A stretch of DNA of 64,000 nt from Haematococcus lacustris (lineage: Eukaryota; Chlorophyta; Chlorophyceae; Chlamydomonadales; Haematococcaceae): positions 818,491 to 882,490 of the forward strand of contig JASKMD010000036.1 of NCBI GenBank assembly GCA_030144725.1, given 5' to 3'. The notes beneath the pieces are model-generated. The model saw nothing but the letters and a program-made list of their open reading frames with translations, did not search any database and was not told the origin of the DNA. This document shows, piece by piece, positions 55,775 to 64,000 of the stretch (the stretch's first letter is position 1; each line of letters opens with the position of its first letter). The position numbers and the translations under genes were made by a program.

Positions 55775-57510
55775 CTATTTGCTGGCCTTGGCTGCAGGGC
55801 CAGGGCCACCAGGACCAGGGCCAGAACCAGGGCCAGGCCTGCCACGCTTGCCACTGCCACTACCATCCCTGCTGCTGCCACCCTTCTTGCCACTGCCTGA
55901 AGCAGGCCTCTTAGCTGCTTTTTTAGCTGCGATGGCTTCCTTCAGCTTTCTGACCAGGGTTGAGGTACCCAGCTCACGCTGGGCTTGCTCAGGTGTCAGG
56001 CCAGCTGCCTTCTTTGGGCAGTCAGGCACCCAGTGGCCGTCCAGGCCACACCATAGGCAGTTGGTGGTGGGCGCACTGCTCTGGCCACCGTGATCAGTGG
56101 GCGCAGGAGCAGATGGGCCGGGCCTCGATGGGCCACCAACCTCACGGCGCAAGGCCGCTACCTGTGGAACAGGAGGGGCAGTCTTTTTGGGAGGGGGAGG
56201 AGGCATGGCATTGCCAGCACAGGCAACGATGGCCTTATGGTTTTGAATAGATATTTTAATAACATCATCAAGGGTAGGATTAGTCAAGGCCAGAAGGTCC
56301 TTGGTAACTGGGGTGCGAAGGTCAGCTGCTAGGCCACGCATGAATGCGGATACCATCATAGCATTATCCATGCACATGGTACCAGCTAAAATAAAGGTAT
56401 TCCTGAAGTCAGTGACATATGACTGTAAGGAAGTACCAGGTTTCATGGACAGGTTATGTCCAGATAGCAGCTTCTGACGAGCCGAATCAATATCTTTAAA
56501 TAGATCTTCACCAGTATATTGTATAAATTGTTCTTTAAGAACAGACCAGGTAGGGTAAGCCCCATTGGTGATTGCACATGTATCTCTTATGGATTGAAAC
56601 CATAAGTCCCTTGCTCGACCGGTTAGGTACGAGGGGAAGAGGGCAGCAGGGTCAAATCCTTGCAAGGAGCAGTACAGCTCATAGTCCTCTAGAAATGTGA
56701 CGGCACGACGGCCAGATGCAACGCTATTATCAGACCATTTATCAGGAGGGGGTAACCCTTTCTTGTAAGATGGATGCTGATTATAATTAGGCATATACAT
56801 CATAGGTGCTCCAGCAGAAGCAGAGGAATGAGGGGCTGTGAAGCCAGGTGGCAGGTTAACATCAGCATGTGCTCTCATATGCATGTCAGTGTACCAGTGA
56901 GGAATCTCAACTGGTCTACCATGCTCATCATACAGTTTGGGCGTGGCTACTCCAGGGTCACTGGTGGCACGGGTGGTCTGCCGGGGAAGATTCCCACGTG
57001 GCAGCACATACCCAAACGGGCTTTCACCATGTCTGGTAGGAGTACAAAACTCCCTTTCAGGCATACCAAACGTATGAGGTGCAGCAGGCGGGTCACTACG
57101 AGGTGCATGCATATGACCAGGCATTAGATTACTGAAATCAGAAGGCCTGCCACATCTCATAGCCACATCAGTATGCAGTACTGCACCGGCATTATGGGTA
57201 GTACGGTAGTCATTAAGACGCGGCGTATATGCACCAGGATTAGTAGGGGACCTGTTAGGACCACCTGTACTGGGGACAGCACCATTAACAGGATAAGTAG
57301 AAGGCATACGAGGGCCCCTTGTATCTGTAATAGCATGTCCACCAGCATAAGCAGCAGCTCTAAAAGCTGATATACGTTGTGCAGCACGAGCAGATGCTGC
57401 AACATCAACCTGAACAGGCTGTGTAAAGTTTGCAGTAGGCCTCAAAGTACCAGGACTGGCAAATGACATCGGTCGGGCTGCAGTCAGAGGACTAGGACCT
57501 CTTACCGTGT
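55775..57510 (-). CDS. gag: Gag, copy C (N-terminus in the gap)
   Basis: Open from the N gap to TAG at 55777-55775. Uninterrupted across the site where B carries the Tc1-like element (NLMPGHMHAPRS). Capsid-like region and CCHC knuckle as in B; residue differences are few (for example AAAYAGG versus AAGYAGG). Confidence 0.93.
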
Positions 57511-58010
57511 NNNNNNNNNNNNNNNNNNNNNNNNNNNNNNNNNNNNNNNNNNNNNNNNNNNNNNNNNNNNNNNNNNNNNNNNNNNNNNNNNNNNNNNNNN
57601 NNNNNNNNNNNNNNNNNNNNNNNNNNNNNNNNNNNNNNNNNNNNNNNNNNNNNNNNNNNNNNNNNNNNNNNNNNNNNNNNNNNNNNNNNNNNNNNNNNNN
57701 NNNNNNNNNNNNNNNNNNNNNNNNNNNNNNNNNNNNNNNNNNNNNNNNNNNNNNNNNNNNNNNNNNNNNNNNNNNNNNNNNNNNNNNNNNNNNNNNNNNN
57801 NNNNNNNNNNNNNNNNNNNNNNNNNNNNNNNNNNNNNNNNNNNNNNNNNNNNNNNNNNNNNNNNNNNNNNNNNNNNNNNNNNNNNNNNNNNNNNNNNNNN
57901 NNNNNNNNNNNNNNNNNNNNNNNNNNNNNNNNNNNNNNNNNNNNNNNNNNNNNNNNNNNNNNNNNNNNNNNNNNNNNNNNNNNNNNNNNNNNNNNNNNNN
58001 NNNNNNNNNN
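57511..58010. other. Assembly gap, 500 N
   Basis: Exactly 500 N, nominal. By comparison with B, at least 1,039 bp of copy C (rest of gag, leader, 5' LTR) must be missing here, and the rest of PAF1 exon 4 must also end somewhere in it. Confidence 0.98.
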
Positions 58011-59787
58011 TGATGAGTCGCATCGCGCGCACCCCAATCAGCGCCAGGTCAGCAGGGTGTAGTGCTGCGGGCCCCTCAGCCGGCACTGCGTACTGCTCCA
58101 CATCCAGCAGGCTGAGGTGGATGCCTAGGTCAGGCGGCAGCAGCGGTTCCCGGGGCGGCGCCTGGGGCATCACACACCACAGCATGCCTGGTTAAAGCCA
58201 CCCCACTCCCCTTACACTGCCAGCAGGCAGCCAGGCAGGGGGGCTGGTGAGGGGATGGGGCGCGCTGTCCTCCCCTGGCTTCTGCCCTGCACCAGTGCCC
58301 TGGCCTGCTGCTGTGCCCTGCCCTGCACCAGTGCCCTGGGCTGCTGCTGTGCCCTGGGCTGCTGCTGTTTACCTTTTCAAGGCTGGTGATGGCGAAGGCC
58401 GCCAGCTTGTCCGGCTCCTGGGGGCTGATCAGCAGCTTGGGGTCGCCGGGCAGCTGCAGCCAGCGGGTAGGGGCACAGGGGCGGGGCACACCACTGCTGG
58501 TCAGGGCATGGCAGGGCAATAGCCTACAGCGCAGCGCAGGCCTCATGCAGCCGCCCTCACCCACCCTGCCCTGGCCCAACCCTGCCCTGCCCCCACCCTG
58601 AGTGCCTCCCTGCCAGCCTGCTGTACTGCAAGTGCGGGTGCCGGCTGGCTTGCCTCCCAGCTGCAGACAAACAGGCTGCAGGAGGGGGTGGAGGGGCCTG
58701 CTGTAGCTGCTGCCTGGGGCGCCCCTGGGGTGGCTGTTGGCAGGGGCCTGGGGACCACAGCTGGGGACAGGGAGGTCCCGGCTGAGGCACACCCAGCTGG
58801 TGGGCTTTCAGCCCCGTGTTGGAGCTGATGAGGGGGGTTAGGGTTAGGGTTAGCAGGGGTTGCAGGGTTAGCAGGGTTAGGGTTAGCTGGGTTAGGAGGG
58901 TTAGCAGGGTTAGGGTTAGCAGGTGTTGCAGGGGCCAGGCAGCCAGGGCGGCTGCACTGAGTGCGACCCGTGCAGGCTGGCAGCTGAGTCCTGTCATGCC
59001 TGACGCAGACCTCCAGGGACGCAGGCAGCGAAGGAGTGGAAGGGCATGAACAAGAACAATTGTGATCCCACAGGCGTGACCATGGCATTGCTTGCGGGTC
59101 ACTGGGTCTGGGGCTGACATGCAGCTCTGCATCTGCCAGCACCCACCTGCCTGCCTGCCTGCTGGCCTGCTGGCTGGCCGCCTGCCTGCCTTGTGTGCTG
59201 CCCTGCTGCCACGCCTGGCCCCCAGAGGGCCCCCGCTGCCGCCCCAGCCATCCAGCCCCTGCCTGGCCGAGCTTGGCGCTCCAGTGGCAGCTGCCATTGC
59301 TGCCGTGCGGGCTGTGCGGGGCAGGGCCTGAGCTGTGTGAAGCAATAGCGAGCATGAGGTGCCCAGCCCCCTTGAGGCAAGGGTGGCTGCCATGTGCTGC
59401 TTCCCACCCCCTGCCTCCTGCCACTCGGCCCCCGCTACCCACCCCTGCTGCAGCGCACCTGGGGCAGGTCGTTCTTGAACCTGATGGTGGCCAGGAAGGG
59501 TGTTTCCCGCCGCAGACGGTGGTCCAGTGCTGCTGGTGCTGCTGGTGATGCAGCAGCCGCTGCCGCTGGCACTGAGCTGCTCGCCGGCTTGGGTGGGCGC
59601 ACCTTTTCTGCTGCTGGCTTGCCACGCGCCTGGCACCGTATGAAAGTGTAGACTAAGAGTGTGTCAACTACATGAGAAGCATGACAGCTGCAGCATAGTG
59701 CTTCACCTCTGGCTTGGCACTGTGGCTGTGCCGGCTGTGTCCATTGTTCTGGGCTCCATCTCGCCCAGCTCCTGGTCTGCACAGCAT
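58011..59787 (-). CDS. PAF1: PAF1, RNA polymerase II-associated factor 1 (N-terminal part)
   Basis: Four exons on the minus strand, all joining in phase 0: 59787-59707 (27 codons from ATG), 59629-59459 (57 codons), 58453-58373 (27 codons), and 58161 into the gap. Conserved blocks in order match the Paf1 family N-terminus: FLATIRFKNDLP, then PGDPKLLISP, AFAITSLEK, then LLPPDLGIHLSLLDVEQY. Paf1 is a subunit of the nuclear Paf1 complex that travels with RNA polymerase II and supports histone H2B ubiquitination and H3 methylation. Introns of 77, 1005 and 211 bp have GT-AG ends. Exon 1 is inferred from phase and splice sites only. The C-terminal part lies in or beyond the gap. Confidence 0.8.
58820..58930. 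repeat. Degenerate GGGTTA (telomere-like) repeats in PAF1 intron 2
   Basis: GGGTTAGGGTTAGGGTTAGC and further GGGTTAGCA and GGGTTAGGA variants over about 110 bp, within a 1-kb intron. It is a short interstitial array. Confidence 0.85.
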
Positions 59788-60463
59788 TCGGGCACCGCCA
59801 CATTGAATAGCAGGCCACATGCACCGCTGCAGTTGGGTGTCTCACGGCTTTGTGCTTGGTGGTCTGCCAGAAGCCGACGAGGAGGGCGGTGGTGCCGAAG
59901 GCGGCAAGGGGGGCGGTGGAGGGACCTGGGAGCTGGGTGCTGCTACATACGACATTAGCTTGCACGCACAGTGCACATCAGCGCGAAGACGTGCACGTGT
60001 GGGGCGGCTCGGGCACGCAGCGTAGAGACCCTCTCTGCGAGTTTGCAAGTGCATGAACATGATACAAACAATGTGGGCGCCATGTGTGCAGCTAACTTCA
60101 CGTGATGCTATTAGTACGTGTGCTCCTACAGATGTTGATTGTGTGCAAAATGGTATATAGAATGCCGTTAGAAATGGTCGATGCATATTGACCTAAGAGA
60201 GTCTCATAGGCTGAAGTGGCGTAACCAGGACAGCCTTTACCAGGCTCTGTAGCACTTGTTTCTTGCATTGCAAGGTGCACACTGGTAACATAGGTAAAAC
60301 TATTCATCATGCCAGACAGACCAAGCCTGGCGGCCATTGGGTGTAGAAAGACTTGAACTACGCAACGGCTGCGCCGAATCACCAGCCGTGCGTCATGTGT
60401 TGGACTTTTGACTAGTCAACACGCCGGGTGCGCGCGGAGCAGCACCCGCGCTTCCTTTGCATC
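59788..60463. promoter_or_regulatory. Divergent intergenic region between PAF1 and kinesin genes
   Basis: 676 bp separate the two inferred start codons, which point away from each other. It must hold both 5' UTRs and probably a shared or back-to-back promoter. I see no clear TATA box. A small inverted repeat GGGTGCGCGC..GCGCACCC-like patch is near 60425-60450. No coding sequence is supported in it. Confidence 0.5.
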
Positions 60464-63400
60464 ATGAGAAATGCTGTCGAAGAGGAGCCGTACGATCAGG
60501 ATGATGGATTTTCTGCTGCCAGCTCAGGCCACGATAATTTTAAGGTTGGCCTACTAGCGGCATTCTAGTGGCATGTCCAGCGTCGTGTGGACTTTCGGTC
60601 AACACTGTGCTTGAACTGCCCGGTGTACAGCGGACCAGGAGGGGAAGTGCAATAGAGGGCAGAAACACCGCCTAATGTTGCCTGTACCATGTGGCCATAC
60701 CCCAGGTTGTAGTACGTATCAGGCCACCTCTGCCACGGGAGCTGAGAAGCAGTGGCCTGCGGCCATACCAGTGTACTACCCATGTGGAGAGCACCTGCCG
60801 CAACATTACACTGTCAGAGAACTTGACAGCTGTGCTCCAGGTGTGCCCATGTAGGCCATAGCCAGACTGACAACGGCTCCAGGCTAACCCTACAGATGCT
60901 TTCACATTGCAGGGTCTGAGCGCCCCTGCTGAAGCCGGCTCCCTATACTCAACATACAGGTCAGTGCCCACCCCTGAGCATGACTATGAGCTTGAAGTCA
61001 TCTGGGGTGCTGCGCGCTTCACAGGTTCACCTTTGACCATGTGTACGATCAGCACTGCAGCCAGGAGGACATTTACTCACGGTCAGCACAACACGTGGTC
61101 CTGTCCATTCTTCAGGTCCGTGCGGAGCCGTGCTACTGCCTTCTCTGCGTTTACTCTGTGCATCTGGTGTGGCACAGGTGTTGCACTGTGTCAGCATGCG
61201 CCATGAGCTCAGCCACCACCAGGTCCCCTGTCCACCTGCTGCTGCACGTCCACCTACTGGGTCACAGCCTGTCTAGCACAGCCTGCAGCACACAGCACGC
61301 AGGGCCACCGCCTGCCAAGCACATCAGGTGGCCCACAGGGTGGGACCTGCACACCTGCTGACTGCCCCAGCGCCCCATCCTGCCACTGGCAGCCAGCACC
61401 CAGTGCCAGCTGGACGCTGCAGCACCGTCCCGCGCAGCTCCGTCATGAGGTGCAGCGCATGAGAGGGCAGGGCACTGCAGGCGCTGCAACAGCCCCGGGG
61501 CCACAGCCGGGCCTCAGGACCTTGCGGCAACAGGACCTTGCGGCACGCCATGCTAGCCAGCCAGGAGGGAAAGACCCATCAGGTGTCAGGCCCAGGGCAG
61601 TGCAGTCAGGATGCCGACTCAGTGCTTCTCAGCACATGCGTAGTGCACTGCAGCCCCTCTTTCCTGCACCCTTGGGCGCACTGCATGGCTGCCTGCCTGG
61701 GGCGTGCTTATAGGCATGGCTGCGGCACACTGCCTGCCCACAATTGCCTCACTCATCCCTGGGCACCCTGAAGCAGCCCAGTTGCATGGCGGCCCTAGTC
61801 CTTGCCCCATGAGTGCTGGCGGACCAGCTGCCGCCCTGCTGCCCGCTCAGGGCTACAACGCAGCCATCATTGCCTACGGCCAGACAGGTACCGGCAAGAC
61901 CTTCACTATGGAGGGGGAGCTGGCGGGCCCGCACCGCGGCATCATCCCGCGCACCGTGGAGGACATCTTCACCTACATCGTCAACGACCCAGAGCCCACC
62001 AGGTGGAGGCTGCAGTGCTCAGCGGCAGCAGCCAGCAGCAGGGATGCAGGCAATACAGCTGTAGGCAGCGGGGCAGTGGAGCTGTGGACTGGCAGGGTCC
62101 CGGGTGGGAGTGAAGAGGGGATGTTTCTATATAGGGGCAGGCTGGGATGGGTGTGAGGCATGTAAGGCGTGTAAGGGATGGGTGTAAGGCTGGGACGGGT
62201 GTAGGGCATGGGGCTGCTGCGTCCAGCAGGGCGGCGCCGTGTGTGCAGCCTGGCTGAGCCCTGCCTGCTCTGCCTGCAGCAAGTACCTGGTGCGGGCCAG
62301 CTACCTGCAGATCTACAACGAGGTCATCAGCGACCTCCTCAAGGTGCCCCACTCACACCCTCCCTGCTGCCGGCACTGCCCAGCGCACTGCCTACGTAGC
62401 ATGTCTCATGTTGGCAGCTGCACCCCTCCTGCCAGCGGATGACGACCCCTGACCAGCCACAGCTTGGGGCACCCTTCTTGCCCCTGGCCCTCCCTCTGCT
62501 GCCCCCTCTGAGCCCGCTGCAGCCTGCTGCCCCTGCCACCGTCCCCGGCTGCAGCCTGAGCGGACTAACCTGGCCATCCGTGAGGACCGGCGGCGTGGCG
62601 TGTTCGTGGAGGGGCTGTCAGAGTGGGTGGTGCGCAGCCCTGCCGAGGTCTACCAGCTCATGGAGCGAGGCCAGGCACTGGTACGCATGGGGGGGGAGGA
62701 GGCACCGGGGGGGGGGGGGGTGAAGGCACACCCACTGCTGGCCAGGAGATGCTGGGGCTTTGGGCGGGGCTCTAGAGGGCTGGCAACATGGCCTGAGGCA
62801 GGGGTCCGTGCCAGTGAGCTGCTGTTAGTGTTAGGCCTAGGCCTGGCTCTGACACCAGTGAGTACAAGGGGTGGGCGGAGGCACTAGGGTGGTGGGGGGA
62901 GGCACAGCTACAGCTGGCCAGGAAACGCGGGGGTGTTGGGCGGGGCTCTAGAGGGCTGGCAACGTGGCCTGAGGCAGGGGTCCGTGCCAGTGAGCTGCTG
63001 CTTGTGTTGAGCCTGGCCCTGACACCGGTGACATGGGCAGCAGCCTGGTGCATGACGCCGGCTGCCACCTGCCCTGCTGCTGCCACCCGGCCTGCCGCCT
63101 CACCCCTGGTCCTCCCCTCGCCTGCTGCAGCGCACCACCGGCGCCACCAAGCTCAACGAGGTCAGCTCCCGCAGTCACGCCGTGTGCATCGTGATTGTCG
63201 AGAAGTGCACCGCGGGCCTCGAGGGCGGCGGTGAGGCAGCACTGCCCTGAGGGGTGCAGCGGCAGGCAGGGCAGGCTAGGCGCGGTGCAGCCCTTGAGCC
63301 AGGACAGGGCCCACACCATTGAGCGGCAGGGACAGCCAGAGGGGGCCAGGGCTGGCCCCAGGACGCGCCACCCCCAGGAGCTGCAGCGCATCCGGGCCAC

Positions 63401-64000
63401 CACACACCAGTGCTAGCAGCCCCACACAAGCAGGACCTTGTTCACCAAGCAGACTGCCTTGAGGGGCTGTAGGCTGCACGGGGGCTGGAGGCTGGGGGGC
63501 GCAGGTCAGGCTGAGAGGTGGGGCCAGTCAGAGGTTTGGGCCCTGCTGCCAGGCTCTGTCCTGATGCTGTTGTGGCTGCAGGGGCTGCTGGCTGGCCCCG
63601 GGCGCCTGCTGCTGGCAAGGACGCTGGCGCCTCTCACAGCATCAAGGTGTGACTAGCTGCCGCACGATAGTAACCGGCAGCACACAGGTCATGCTGCTGC
63701 CAGGCTGCGTACCAGCTTCAGCGTGGGCAGCAAGGGTGTTTGCTATAAAGCGGAGTTCGCACTGGCAGCTGCAGGAGGGTTGGCAGGGCAGCTAACATCA
63801 GGGATGATGCAGCCCTACAAACTGTGCTGTTGCCTGTGCTCAGCAATCCCTAGCTATGCCCCTGCCCCTCCTGGCCCTGCCCCAGCCCTGCCTGTCCCTG
63901 CCCCTCCTCTCTGGTGCTGCCCCCTGGTGGCTGCAGGTCGGCAAGCTGAACCTGGTGGACCTGGCGGGCAGTGAGCGGGTGCACGTCACGGGGGCGGTGG
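60464..64000 (+). CDS. Kinesin motor-domain protein, ten exons, incomplete at 3' end
   Basis: Exons 60464-60544, 60706-60840, 60913-60959, 61025-61115, 61851-62002, 62280-62343, 62555-62680, 63131-63230, 63582-63646 and 63937-64000 splice GT-AG with consistent phases to 308 residues. Motor motifs in order: first strand [13 protein letters not shown] (28-40), [10 protein letters not shown]-loop [15 protein letters not shown] (GQTGTGKT 128-135), [13 protein letters not shown], switch I SSRSH (244-248), switch [10 protein letters not shown] (293-300). It is an N-terminal-motor kinesin, an ATP-driven microtubule motor in cytoplasm or flagella. The start is the ATG 27 codons before the motor. The subfamily is not assigned. 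Exon 9 encodes a low-complexity loop insert before switch II. Confidence 0.9.

Larger units (their letters stand above)
51523..57510 (-). mobile_element. Chromovirus copy C, coding regions nearly complete, cut by gap
   Basis: It has gag from the gap to 55775, UAG, pol 55774-53171, integrase/chromodomain 53175-52030, polypurine tract and LTR. It is the best-preserved copy and the reference for reading A and B. The N-terminal part of gag, leader and 5' LTR fall in the N gap. Confidence 0.93.

Noticed and set aside
58820..58930. Chromosome end (telomere)
   Set aside because: The GGGTTA units are few and degenerate, lie inside a PAF1 intron and are followed by unique coding sequence.

Overview
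The window looks like nuclear DNA of a GC-rich green alga, most likely a chlamydomonadalean chlorophyte. This is inferred from multi-exon genes with GT-AG introns, a chromodomain Ty3/gypsy retrotransposon, hAT, Tc1-like and LINE elements, and extreme minisatellite expansion. The species cannot be fixed from sequence alone. Only about the last 6 kb is host-gene territory. The rest is a nested transposon cluster entered from a satellite array.

Layout. 1-7010 is a 49-bp satellite of about 143 units ending in a 500-N gap. From about 8.4 to 44.7 kb lies one plus-strand chromovirus, copy A (gag, protease, reverse transcriptase, RNase H, integrase, chromodomain, 3' LTR). It is broken into five pieces by four DNA elements, which I label E1 (9352-13670), E2 (14592-21292), E3 (21664-25124) and E4 (26988-43102). 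A fifth, E5 (29584-33828), sits inside E4. All five start with CACTC and end with GAGTG, have inverted termini of about 18-20 bp, and are flanked by a 2-bp duplication (CT, TA, AT, TT, GT). Behind the termini each family carries arrays of its own short palindromic motif. The interiors are built from a shared set of parts: a CGCGAAGG-rich module, GT-AG intron-like modules, C-rich simple-sequence arrays and a TTTTGCGGGG minisatellite. No transposase was recognised in them except a nested hAT element in E2 (15347-18186), which has its own 8-bp duplication and its own transposase gene.

44.7-45.65 kb holds the 3' end of a LINE with a restriction-like endonuclease domain. It is interrupted by two minus-strand copies of the same chromovirus in tandem (B, 45653-51799; C, 51523-57510) that share one LTR. 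B lost its 3' half of pol and carries a Tc1/mariner-like insertion. The intact copies show two expression features: an in-frame UAG between gag and pol (in all three copies) and a frame change at the integrase zinc-finger CxxC (in A and C). A second 500-N gap cuts copy C.

58.0-64.0 kb holds two divergent host genes: PAF1 (minus strand, N-terminal part, four exons seen) and a kinesin motor gene (plus strand, ten exons seen, running off the end). Their start codons are about 0.68 kb apart, so they probably share a promoter region.
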